DNA of 64,000 nucleotides, taken from positions 806,001 to 870,000 of the forward strand of contig NZ_CP025228.1 in the NCBI RefSeq assembly GCF_004102025.1, read 5' to 3'. The first letter of the stretch is position 1. Every line of letters starts with the position of its first letter. Below the pieces are notes generated by a model. The model saw nothing but the letters and a program-made list of their open reading frames with translations, did not search any database and was not told the origin of the DNA. Both the position numbers and the translations under genes were made by a program. Below, one piece after another: positions 43,630-51,974 of the stretch. The DNA is from Actinomyces qiguomingii (GTDB lineage: Bacteria > Actinomycetota > Actinomycetes > Actinomycetales > Actinomycetaceae).

Positions 43630-45039
43630 GTGGGACGAGCAAGTAAATGCGATCGCGAGAAGGGGCAGGGCGCCATAGAGTACGCCGCGGTCATCATCGC
43701 CGTGTCGGCGTTGGTTCTCGCATTAATATTGCTGGCTACGCCGCTGGGTAAGAGAATAGGATGCGAGATCCAGTCCGCTATAGACCGAATGCTTGGTGGT
43801 CCTGGGCTTTCGTGCGGCGACATCGTGGCAGAAGAAGACACGCATAAGCCCACCGAGCCATGCGTGTTATCTGAGACTGAGCGTGAAAAGACGGTGAGTG
43901 GTACTGTAATCATCACAGTCAAAGGTGGTGGCCGTATAAAAGTTGAGGAAATGAGCGACGGGACATATAGAGTCACCCAGACAGGAATCCTGAGTGTTGG
44001 ATACGAACTGCATTCGGGTGGCATCTCACTGAGCGGGACACAGGACGATCGAACGGTGGATCTGAGCAAAGGTGGAGGTCCTGGCGGCGGTGCTGAGTTC
44101 GGCGCTGAGGTGAATGCGTCAGGCGAGGCGTCCTCTACCTACATAGTCGATTCCGAGGAGGCGAAGGACGAGTTGGTCGCCTACCTGCAGAACCAGGTGG
44201 ACACCGGTGTAGCAACAGCTGTCAGCCCCCTATGGGGGGCGACGAAACATGTGTGGGACTATATGTGGGACAACGACGGTGCGCGAAGCTATACGCCACC
44301 CGAACCAGCAGAGCGTAACTACCAGATCGGAACAGATGGTGAAGTAAGGGGATCGGCCTCTAAGGGAGCGTCCGGAATTGAAGGAAGTGCAGGCGCGGCT
44401 TCCGCTCTCGGAGTTACAGCGCACAACGACGGCACCACGACGTTCTACTACGCCGCCTCGGCAAATGCAGACGTGTCAGGGAACATTTCGTTCAGTCTAC
44501 CAAGTGATGATTGGACGGCCAGTACCGACGTGGCCAACGCTACTGCTGAGGGTCAATTGGATAATGTGATTGCGGTGACGGTCGACAAGTCCGGTAAGCC
44601 TGTGTCGATGTCCATGACCAGTTCAATGTCTGGTAGTGTTGACGCCGGGGTGTACAACGTCTTCGGGGACGGTGGACCATCATGGAACAAGGGAGGTGGA
44701 AGGGTTTATGAGAACACCATAGATATGACTGACCCACGATCGGCCGAGGTGGGATATGACCTCATGCTGGCGGCCGGGATACCCGTATATGGGGCAACCA
44801 GGACTATCCAAGGCGAGAATCCCTTCGAGAATTACGTCCGAGAGGCGAAGAATAATGGAGTATCGACGCGAAGGGATGTAACGTCAAAAGATAGTACAAC
44901 GAATCTGGCAATAAAGGCCGTTGGGAAGTTTGATGGCATAAACATTGGCGGCGGATACAAGGATGAGAGTGCGACCATTGAATATGGGAACGGAGAGTAT
45001 TGGAATGGGAATGAGTGGGTCGACTGGGGAGGGTGCTGA
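43630..45039 (+). CDS. Module protein P5: large protein with class III pilin signal
   Basis: A 469-residue protein from GTG 43630. The leader ends EKG before QGAIEYAAVIIAVSALVLAL, with Glu at +5 and Tyr at +6 after Gly, as in Flp. A region GKRIGCEIQSAIDRML follows, strikingly like GSRVGCAIESIV in the calpain-like protein at 17073. The remaining 400 residues are Gly/Ser/Thr-rich with strand-like repeats (GGAEFGAEVNASGEASSTYI, VTAHNDGTTTFYYAASANAD) and end EWVDWGGC. No family is recognised. It may be a pilus-linked adhesin or effector. No second copy survives in the window. Confidence 0.7.
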   Translation: MGRASKCDREKGQGAIEYAAVIIAVSALVLALILLATPLGKRIGCEIQSAIDRMLGGPGLSCGDIVAEEDTHKPTEPCVLSETEREKTVSGTVIITVKGGGRIKVEEMSDGTYRVTQTGILSVGYELHSGGISLSGTQDDRTVDLSKGGGPGGGAEFGAEVNASGEASSTYIVDSEEAKDELVAYLQNQVDTGVATAVSPLWGATKHVWDYMWDNDGARSYTPPEPAERNYQIGTDGEVRGSASKGASGIEGSAGAASALGVTAHNDGTTTFYYAASANADVSGNISFSLPSDDWTASTDVANATAEGQLDNVIAVTVDKSGKPVSMSMTSSMSGSVDAGVYNVFGDGGPSWNKGGGRVYENTIDMTDPRSAEVGYDLMLAAGIPVYGATRTIQGENPFENYVREAKNNGVSTRRDVTSKDSTTNLAIKAVGKFDGINIGGGYKDESATIEYGNGEYWNGNEWVDWGGC

Positions 45040-45783
45040 ATGACTCTTTCCCTGGGCATGGAGAATATGGGTCGTCGTGCCGCCTGCATGGTAGGTATTT
45101 CGGCCCTGATGGGTGCGGTGACAGCTTGCTCCGGTGGCACCGATCGTGCTGCTGACGTTGGCTCCTCAGATAGTGCAGGACAGGGTGGTGCATCCCCTTC
45201 CGGTGGACCTACCGCGACACCTACGGTGCCGGAGTGGCGACCCCCCTCGGAGATATCGCAAGTGCCCGACCTGCCGAGTAGAGGTATCCGGCCGGTTTCG
45301 CTGGCGTCGGGAAAAAAGGTGGAGATCTATGGGATCGAACTCACTGTGCCCGAGGAGGCGACCACCAGGGAGTGGACCAATGAACGCGGCCTTCCGATGA
45401 CCTCAGTGATGCTGGCCGGCGAGGAAACGGAGCTTCCGTATCTAGTAGTGAGCCACGTCGCCAGTTCGGGCAACTCCTTGGAGGAGGAGTCCTACCTGCA
45501 GGAGATGACGCTCGCCGGTTCTGGTCGCCTGTGCACATACGTGGCGCGGACGCCCGAAACTTGGCCGGTCGGCTCGGGAACGGCGGATGCCTACATGTTG
45601 ACGTGGACAGACGAGGAGCCGCATGATGACGGGACGAGCGTGATGACGGACCGGGCTGCGCTGCTGGTCGCTGACGGTGCTACCGGCCGATGGCGAATCA
45701 TCGCAACCGCACAGCCAGGCGATCTGACGGAAGACAGCCTTGCCTGGCGGACCATGATGACGGCCACTATCGACGAACCTTGA
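45040..45783 (+). CDS. Module lipoprotein P6, copy 1
   Basis: A 247-residue lipoprotein with signal RRAACMVGISALMGAVTAC and a Ser/Pro/Thr tether. The mature domain begins KVEIYGIELTVPEEATTREW and includes LPYLVVSHVASSGNSL, YVARTPETWPVGSG and WRIIATAQPGDLTEDS, the same general plan as P2 and P4. It follows P5 directly and overlaps P7 by one base. A C-terminal fragment of its paralogue survives at 60594. Confidence 0.68.
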   Translation: MTLSLGMENMGRRAACMVGISALMGAVTACSGGTDRAADVGSSDSAGQGGASPSGGPTATPTVPEWRPPSEISQVPDLPSRGIRPVSLASGKKVEIYGIELTVPEEATTREWTNERGLPMTSVMLAGEETELPYLVVSHVASSGNSLEEESYLQEMTLAGSGRLCTYVARTPETWPVGSGTADAYMLTWTDEEPHDDGTSVMTDRAALLVADGATGRWRIIATAQPGDLTEDSLAWRTMMTATIDEP

Positions 45784-46211
45784 TGGGTGCGACCATGTCT
45801 GTTGCGTCAAGAGTAAGAAATATTGCCGTGGGATGCGTTGTGGGCTTCGTAGCTGCAGTCGCGATGGCGATCGTCGTGGTAGCGGTCCCGGGACTGTCTT
45901 CCGCGACAGGTGCCGATTCCACTCGTTTGGTGACGGTGTACGTCTTGCTGGAAGGCGTGCGCCAGCTAGTTGTGAGTTGCCTGATGCTCATGGCGCTGCG
46001 GGTCTCCGGCGGACTCGGCCGCAGGACTCACGGTGTGTTGCATGCGCTCGCTTACGCTGTCGGCACTTCTCTCCTGGTGTTGCTGTTTCAGCTGGCAATG
46101 CTTCGTCAAAGTGGCATGCCGATGGTAGTGGAGGCGGTGGCGTTGCTGCTAGGTTCACTGGCGGCCGCTGCGGTGGTGAGGCCACTACCGGCAGCCGATT
46201 CCCGTGCATAG
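45783..46211 (+). CDS. Module membrane protein P7, copy 1
   Basis: A 142-residue protein from ATG 45783 in a TGATG overlap with P6; ATG 45795 is an alternative start. Four spans are clear: VVGFVAAVAMAIVVVAVPGL, VRQLVVSCLMLMALRV, LAYAVGTSLLVLLFQLAML and VEAVALLLGSLAAAAVV. The conserved loop SSATGADST is shared with the paralogue at 60890. The family is unknown. It closes module copy 1. Confidence 0.7.
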   Translation: MGATMSVASRVRNIAVGCVVGFVAAVAMAIVVVAVPGLSSATGADSTRLVTVYVLLEGVRQLVVSCLMLMALRVSGGLGRRTHGVLHALAYAVGTSLLVLLFQLAMLRQSGMPMVVEAVALLLGSLAAAAVVRPLPAADSRA

Positions 46212-46315
46212 CATGTGGTGACCGCGACGACACAATTGGGCTTGGTAATGGACGCCTTCGCTGACTCAGAATCGTTGAAACTGGACTCGTTTCGATGTTG
46301 GCGGTAGCGACGTAG

Positions 46316-46693
46316 TCATGATAACGGCGACGTGGCGAGGATGGTGCCGCGCGTGATGTTGAGCCGTGCGGCCATGCCGGTGGGCATCTCGATGGTGGCA
46401 TGCGCGTTCAGTCGGGGTAGGCAGAGTCGTTTCGGCGGTGTGGTGGTGACGGCGACGACGTGGCCGCGGCGCCCGACGTATACCAGGTCGAGGGCGTAGC
46501 GCATGCCGAAGGTGTGCACCCAGTTGCATGCCTTGAGCCACAACGCGCCCTCAAGCGCGTCGGTTCCCAGCAGGCCCGTATTGCGCTCCTTACGGGTGCG
46601 GGCGATCCACGTTCTCACCGCGGTCGGCTCGCCGTCCACGGTCAGCAGGTGCTCGGAGGTGCCGGAGGCCCAGACGGGGCGGGAAGGGCTCAT
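46316..46693 (-). CDS. DUF192 family protein
   Basis: A 125-residue protein that matches the DUF192 layout: WIARTRKERNTGLLG at the start of the domain, ALWLKACNWVHTFGMRYALD in the middle, VVAVTTTPPKRLCLPR and a closing EMPTGMAARLNITRG. DUF192 genes are often found next to Tad loci in actinobacteria; the function is unknown. It is divergent from the second OmpA gene, with the shared palindrome between them. Confidence 0.75.
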   Translation of the reverse strand: MSPSRPVWASGTSEHLLTVDGEPTAVRTWIARTRKERNTGLLGTDALEGALWLKACNWVHTFGMRYALDLVYVGRRGHVVAVTTTPPKRLCLPRLNAHATIEMPTGMAARLNITRGTILATSPLS

Positions 46694-46761
46694 GGGGATA
46701 CCGTCTCACGCTCGAAGAGTATTGTCACGGGCCGGCTGCAGATGGGCGAAGACGAGGGGTG

Positions 46762-46777
46762 CCCGGGTATACCCGGG
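46762..46777. promoter_or_regulatory. 16-bp palindrome shared with the Tad operon front
   Basis: CCCGGGTATACCCGGG, the same core as at 27613–27634, again between two divergent genes (DUF192 and an OmpA lipoprotein). It ends about 100 bases before the OmpA start. GATGGGC upstream and CCCATGGCG downstream are also shared, so about 70 bases of control region appear related. Confidence 0.62.
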
Positions 46778-46880
46778 TAGTAGGGCGGCGCTCCCCATGG
46801 CGCGGGACCCTCTGCTTGGTTAAGGTGAGAGTGTCCAAGAGCCCGTTCGGTTTCGTGAGTGCATTGTGGGAGTGGTGTCG

Positions 46881-48434
46881 GTGATGTTGTGTCGGCGTGA
46901 GGTCCTGACCGGCTCGGCGGCGATCGCGGCGAGTGCGGTACTCGCCGCCTGCTCAGACGGTAGCGGCCCATCAGCCGATGCCTCGACGGTCCCATCGGCT
47001 AACACAAGCGGTACGGCGATGGCCCCGGCAAGCTCGAATCCGGTGGTGCTGGAGTCGGTGTGGAGGGGGGAGGCGTTGACGACTCGTGTTGGTCCCGCGG
47101 TGGTGCAGGGCGGATACACCGTGGTGAGGCTGGACATCTCTGCGGACTCTGGCGAGAGATTCTCGCTCGGATCATCGATGTTCGGTGCCGGAGTAGATAA
47201 TAATACGATGGCGGCCGTGAGGATGATTTTGCTGAGGGATAAAGTTGCTTTCCTTGATGTGCAGTCGTACGTAGATGGTATTGCTAGAGCCGTAGATGCG
47301 GGTTCTTCGTTGGAGCTGTTCGCTGTGTTTGGCGGGTTGCCGAAGGGGACCGAGTCGGTCGATGTTTTCTTGCCGAATGTGGGTGTGGCTTTGGGCGTGC
47401 CGGTGGTGGATGCGGCGTCTGCTGGGTTTGATGTGGATGCTGCGTTGGCGGATGCGGAGATCGACGAGAGTATCGAGTCGGTTCCGCTTGAGTTGAACTC
47501 GTTGGTGGTGGTAGCGGACGGTTCGTCGGATACGGAGAAGGATGATGCGTCGACGACGGTGAATGTGTCGGGTGATGTGTTGTTAGCGACGGATTCGGCG
47601 GACCTGTCGAGTGAGGCTGATGGGGTGCTGTCGACAGTAGTGCAGCAGTTGGAGCTGTACCCGTCGGGGGGAACTCTGGGGATTGTTGGGCATACGGATG
47701 ATGTGAACACCGATGAGCATAACCAGGGATTGTCGGAGCGGCGGGCGAAGGCGGTGTCGGATCGCCTTGGAGAGTTGACCGATCTTTCGGGTTGGGAAAC
47801 GACCGTGTCGGGGAAGGGTGAGTCTGAACCGCGGGTGGCTAATGATTCGGATGAGAACCGGCAGTTGAACCGAAGGGTGGAGATCCTGCTGACCCCCACC
47901 GATCCCAGTGAGGCGGCAGCCGGTACGGCGGGCGGAGGCACGTCAAGTTCCTCTGGCGAGATGCCTGACGCGACCGGTCCTGTGGGCCGTGGGCCGGAAG
48001 GCGTGGACATCGATATCGACGGGGTGCCGGCCCGCATATCACTCGACAGTGTTACCAGAACAGGAAAGTTCCTGGTTGGCGCGGTGAAGATCGAAGCAGA
48101 GCAGGATGTAAAGGTGCCTACTAGCTTTCTTCGGTTGCCTGTAGACTTGCGTTTGACGCATATGTGGACTACTTTCTCGACAACGGGCTTTACTTTGTTG
48201 AGTGGAAATCAGCGATATCTCGTCTGCGACGTTCAGTTCAAGGACGGTGAATATCTCCAGATGGTGAGTCTTGGGAGGGTGCCACCTCTAACTGCAGGTA
48301 ACGCATCATCGTTCCCTGCAGTGTGGCCTGATACCGGCGGCGAGTCGGTTGTACTTGATTTGATTGGTGGCCGGGATGCGTATAGCGAAATGTTGACGGT
48401 GCGGCTCACTGATATTCCGGTGATTGACGGTTGA
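46881..48434 (+). CDS. OmpA-family lipoprotein, module copy 2
   Basis: A 517-residue lipoprotein. GTG 46881 is taken because GGGAG lies eight bases upstream; ATG 46884 or GTG 46866 are alternatives. The signal CRREVLTGSAAIAASAV leads to lipid Cys in LAAC. The OmpA domain has VLLATDSADLSSEADGVL, GHTDDVNTDEHNQGLSER and LNRRVEILLTP. The C-terminal domain ends VRLTDIPVIDG. It closely matches the 53545 product around VVQQLELYPSGGTLGIVGHT, suggesting exchange between copies. Confidence 0.86.
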   Translation: MMLCRREVLTGSAAIAASAVLAACSDGSGPSADASTVPSANTSGTAMAPASSNPVVLESVWRGEALTTRVGPAVVQGGYTVVRLDISADSGERFSLGSSMFGAGVDNNTMAAVRMILLRDKVAFLDVQSYVDGIARAVDAGSSLELFAVFGGLPKGTESVDVFLPNVGVALGVPVVDAASAGFDVDAALADAEIDESIESVPLELNSLVVVADGSSDTEKDDASTTVNVSGDVLLATDSADLSSEADGVLSTVVQQLELYPSGGTLGIVGHTDDVNTDEHNQGLSERRAKAVSDRLGELTDLSGWETTVSGKGESEPRVANDSDENRQLNRRVEILLTPTDPSEAAAGTAGGGTSSSSGEMPDATGPVGRGPEGVDIDIDGVPARISLDSVTRTGKFLVGAVKIEAEQDVKVPTSFLRLPVDLRLTHMWTTFSTTGFTLLSGNQRYLVCDVQFKDGEYLQMVSLGRVPPLTAGNASSFPAVWPDTGGESVVLDLIGGRDAYSEMLTVRLTDIPVIDG

Positions 48435-48471
48435 TCGCAGCGAATTCCAGGTTTGTGAGGAGATAGCAGTT

Positions 48472-49164
48472 ATGAGCATGTGGCTGAGGTGGTGCGCCCG
48501 CCGTGTAGGTGCTGCGCAGCGGGGCAGTGAGGATGGGGCTATCAATTTGTTTCTGGTCGGAACATTAGTCGTGATGCTGGCGATCGGGATGATTATTATT
48601 ATCCCTTTGGGAGATTCCATCGCGGACCGGCGGAATGCTAACGCGGCGTCGGATGCGGCGGCGCTGGCGGCTGCGGGGTATTGCGCCGACAGGATTGAAG
48701 ACGCTTATGCGGACGCGGTGAGGGCGGAGGATGCCGAGTCTTTCTGGAGCTACTTCGGTAGGCCGGTGTTCTCCTACTGTTCGGGAGCCTCTTCGCAGGC
48801 TCGTCAGTATGCGAGGAGCAACGATGCCAAGCTGACGGCGTACAGCCAGCTCTCGAGACTCCGATTCCAGGTCTCCGTGCGGATGGAAGACGAGATCGCT
48901 GATACCGGTCTGCAGTCCAAATCGACCGCTACCGCGCAGATGACTTTGGAAAGGGGCGTGTGCGTTTCAGGCGGGCTGCTGGGCGTGTCGGTGGACGGAG
49001 CGTGTTACACGAGCCCGTTTGGGCTGCCGGAGCGGTACTCAGGTCAGCGTGAAGACTCCGACGCTGGTAATGAAGGCGAGGAAGCCGAGGATAAGTCATT
49101 CGACCTGACGGAGGGCCTGCCCGACTCAGCCACCGTGAGTACCAGGCTTGTGTCATCCAGATGA
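48472..49164 (+). CDS. TadG-like pilus protein, module copy 2
   Basis: A 230-residue protein from ATG 48472 with GAGGAG ten bases upstream. The anchor GAINLFLVGTLVVMLAIGMI differs from copy 1, but from the segment ASDAAALAAAGYCADRIEDA on the two proteins differ by a single residue (Ala for Val near DSDAGNEG). It overlaps P1 copy 2 by four bases. Confidence 0.78.
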   Translation: MSMWLRWCARRVGAAQRGSEDGAINLFLVGTLVVMLAIGMIIIIPLGDSIADRRNANAASDAAALAAAGYCADRIEDAYADAVRAEDAESFWSYFGRPVFSYCSGASSQARQYARSNDAKLTAYSQLSRLRFQVSVRMEDEIADTGLQSKSTATAQMTLERGVCVSGGLLGVSVDGACYTSPFGLPERYSGQREDSDAGNEGEEAEDKSFDLTEGLPDSATVSTRLVSSR

Positions 49165-50300
49165 AGAGTACTCCTTCGAGCCGCGTGCGGCGTGTGCGTG
49201 CTGAGCGGGGTATTGGCGGATACCGCGCTATGATCGCAGTCATTGCGCTGATCGCGCTGGTAGCAGTGCTCGCAGTCACCGGGGTTTTCAGACGTGGCTT
49301 GTGTGCACTGGACCCGGCCTCGTGTGCCACGTCGTCCATGGGTGGACCAGCACCCACATACTTTGACACCGGTGCGTTGCCCGCCGCCTCTGATGAGCGT
49401 GCTGTTGCGGCCGGGGCGAGCCTTGACGCCGTCGCGCCCGGCTACCACAAGACCGCCGCGGGCAAGATGCCAGTGATCTCTGCGGGATCGGTGCCGGCGC
49501 TCACTGAGCTATGGGGGCCGTCGGCCGGTGATGAGCAGGCCGGACTTGTGGACGAGACCGTGCTGCTCGCTTTGGATGAGCCGGCATGCGGTAGTCCCGA
49601 AACGGGGCCGTGTGACACCTGGGAAGGGCTACAAAGCGATTCCACGGCAGAACACACCCAGGGAGGAGATCGGCTCTCACTGCTGGGGCTCGATCCGTTC
49701 GTCGGGATCGAGTCCGAAACCAATACGATCGACCTCACCCTGACCAACAGCCTCTCTCAGCCAGAGGACTCCGAAAGAGGCACCCCCGTTCTCTTCCGGC
49801 ACTCACGGCGACTGCGGGACGGCGCCACAACCGCCTCATGGACCTGGCAGGAGTCGGCGGGAACCATCGCCTCCGTCCGCGTCGAGCGATCGCGAGGAGG
49901 CCTCCTCCACTCTGTAACCATCATTGGTGTAAGCACCGGGAATGACAATCAAGTCATCTGGACCACCATAGGCATCCCAGTTACCGACTCCAGTCGGGAT
50001 GCGTTGGATCGCTGGAGCTACGCATTCACTGTTAACGGACCAACCCTGCCTGAGGATCTTTGGGAGAGCACGGCCGCCGTCAAAACGGAGCATGATGTCC
50101 TGCTCCGCCTGGTCCACACCACCGGCCAAGTCACGCGGGAGATGCTTGCTCCCGGCGACGGATTCTCGGGAATAACGCCGCAGCTGCTCCGCGACGACCC
50201 AGAACACCTGAGCGCCGAATTGGTCGTCACCGGCACCGAGGTCCTTGGTGACCTTGACGCACTCGGACGGCGCTTCTTTGAACCCGAGGGGGAACAATGA
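49161..50300 (+). CDS. Module protein P1, copy 2
   Basis: A 379-residue paralogue of the 39979 product with the same basic start and span. The first 77 residues are identical. After PAASDERAVAAGASLDAVAP it diverges, though RHSRRLRDGATTASWTWQ is again identical at DNA level (49800–49852 against 40615–40667). Function unknown. Confidence 0.7.
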   Translation: MKSTPSSRVRRVRAERGIGGYRAMIAVIALIALVAVLAVTGVFRRGLCALDPASCATSSMGGPAPTYFDTGALPAASDERAVAAGASLDAVAPGYHKTAAGKMPVISAGSVPALTELWGPSAGDEQAGLVDETVLLALDEPACGSPETGPCDTWEGLQSDSTAEHTQGGDRLSLLGLDPFVGIESETNTIDLTLTNSLSQPEDSERGTPVLFRHSRRLRDGATTASWTWQESAGTIASVRVERSRGGLLHSVTIIGVSTGNDNQVIWTTIGIPVTDSSRDALDRWSYAFTVNGPTLPEDLWESTAAVKTEHDVLLRLVHTTGQVTREMLAPGDGFSGITPQLLRDDPEHLSAELVVTGTEVLGDLDALGRRFFEPEGEQ

Positions 50301-50935
50301 ACATGCGCGCGTCGGTGCGGCAGCGGTTTGCACTGCTCACCTGTATCAGTATGCTTCTTGGGACTCTGGGTGCATGCTCAGGCGACACAGCGACATTGCC
50401 GACCCCCACCCCCCTCCCGATGGCGACGGTGCAGACCAAGACCGCGAACGTGAGCGGCATCGCCGTACAGGTCCCAAGCACCTGGGTCTCCCATCCGCAT
50501 ACCTCGGCAACAGGGGACGAGGGCGGCGGTGACGACCCGTGGGCACTAGACATGACCAACCCGGACGGAGATGCCGAACCGGTCCTGGCCGTTAGTGACG
50601 TGTTGCCTACTAGCAGCACGGAACAGGCGTACCAGGCGGCATCGGCGCTGTTGTCATCAAGCATACCCGGCTACCAAGCGGTGGGGGCCTTCACGTTCCC
50701 AACCTCCCCGCAGCCAGAACTCCGGCAGCCGACGCCGTCTCCCTCCGCTCAGCCAACACCTGCGGTGGGGATAATTGCTCGGATCGCCTTCACCTACGAG
50801 CGAGGCGACGCGGAGTCGAGTGGAACTGCATGGATCGTGCCGGCAAATGGGGGATACGTCGTCGTCGCGCTCACGTGCGACGATGACGCGACCTTGGCGG
50901 CAATAGAAACCTCGCTGACAGGAGACGGCGCATGA
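50297..50935 (+). CDS. Module lipoprotein P2, copy 2
   Basis: A 212-residue paralogue of the 41112 product, with lipobox LGAC and the mature motif SGIAVQVPSTWVSHPHTSA. The Pro/Ala-rich insert is about 24 residues shorter than in copy 1, which explains the length difference. Otherwise the two are collinear (SSSIPGYQAVGAFTFP, ARIAFTYERGDAESSGTAW). It overlaps its neighbours by four bases. Confidence 0.68.
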   Translation: MNMRASVRQRFALLTCISMLLGTLGACSGDTATLPTPTPLPMATVQTKTANVSGIAVQVPSTWVSHPHTSATGDEGGGDDPWALDMTNPDGDAEPVLAVSDVLPTSSTEQAYQAASALLSSSIPGYQAVGAFTFPTSPQPELRQPTPSPSAQPTPAVGIIARIAFTYERGDAESSGTAWIVPANGGYVVVALTCDDDATLAAIETSLTGDGA

Positions 50936-51942
50936 ACCGGCACCACCCCGGAATATGCCGTCGTCATGCCGTGGGTCTGCTCGGACTCGCGCCACTGATC
51001 GGAATGACAGCGTGCTCCGGTTCCTCGGTCATGCCTTCGGGTTGGGACCGTGCCGTGGCATATGGGGCTTACGTCCCTGTACGCAGCGATTGGCGGCACA
51101 CGCCGGTCCCCGACGGCATTGGCCTGTTCTCAGACATGTGGCAGGAGGTGGAGGCGCCCTCACACACGCTTATGGCAGGAGTCCCGTCCGCGGGACTGGA
51201 TCCGCAAGAGATGCTGACCGAAGCCGAGGGCTCGTTGCGTGCGAGCCTGCCTGGATTCAGAGCGACCAGCCAACGGGTGACGGCCGAACGCGGAGATGAG
51301 CAGCTCCTGTATGAGGACTTCACCTCCAACTACAAAGACGCAAGTACCGGGCGAATCTGGCTGCTCACGAATGGGAAGGTGTCGATTGCTGCTGTGCTTA
51401 CGGCGTCGTCCCTTGATGACAGCTTTCGCGACCTGGTTGACGCGGAACTCTCGCTGATGCCCAGCGAATTACCTGGCGTCGACGCCGGCTGGACCAGGGT
51501 TGGGCGCGGCGTCACCAGCTTCGCGGTACCGGGCACTTGGGCCGTAACCGGATCCCCTACCGGGTCCGAGCGATGGGCCGACGGCTGGGCGGACGCCGAC
51601 CTCGATGGCGCGGCGCGGGCACGGGTGCTGCTTGCACCGGATACCGGTGAGCCCAGCGCGGTCGATGCCTTGGCCCAGATCGAATCAGACTCGGTAGCCG
51701 GCGCCCTGCGCCGATACGCACGATTGACAGAGCCGACCGAGCTGAGCCTGGACGGCCAGGACAACGCCTCCGGCATCCGTGTGGACTTCGCTTACGGCAA
51801 CGGTAGGAACGCGCAGGGAACTATATGGGTGTTAAGCATCGCGGATACCGTCAGCGCGATTCAGTTGGTCTTCTCGGGTTCCGCGGACAAAGACGTAGTA
51901 GCGAAGATGGAGCGGAGTATATGGCTCACCGCCGCAGATTGA
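50932..51942 (+). CDS. Module lipoprotein P3, copy 2
   Basis: A 336-residue paralogue of the 41819 product with signal CRRHAVGLLGLAPLIGMTAC. The second half carries GWTRVGRGVTSFAVPGTWAV unchanged from copy 1. The P4 start codon lies inside its last codons at 51921, as in copy 1, but that P4 gene is broken by an IS. Confidence 0.68.
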   Translation: MNRHHPGICRRHAVGLLGLAPLIGMTACSGSSVMPSGWDRAVAYGAYVPVRSDWRHTPVPDGIGLFSDMWQEVEAPSHTLMAGVPSAGLDPQEMLTEAEGSLRASLPGFRATSQRVTAERGDEQLLYEDFTSNYKDASTGRIWLLTNGKVSIAAVLTASSLDDSFRDLVDAELSLMPSELPGVDAGWTRVGRGVTSFAVPGTWAVTGSPTGSERWADGWADADLDGAARARVLLAPDTGEPSAVDALAQIESDSVAGALRRYARLTEPTELSLDGQDNASGIRVDFAYGNGRNAQGTIWVLSIADTVSAIQLVFSGSADKDVVAKMERSIWLTAAD

Positions 51943-51974
51943 TAGTCAGTCGCACATCCCGGCGGTCTCTGCTC
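51921..51974 (+). pseudogene. 5' fragment of P4 copy 2, cut by an ISAs1-family insertion
   Basis: The first 18 codons, MAHRRRLIVSRTSRRSLL, start at ATG 51921 with GGAG six bases upstream. The frame is interrupted after GTCTCTGCTC (51965–51974) by the IS beginning at 51975. The same ten bases, inverted, lie at 57646–57655, where the rest of this gene is found on the other strand. Joining the two would give RRSLLRMLSVTAAIGVLASC, a complete lipoprotein signal. Confidence 0.85.
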
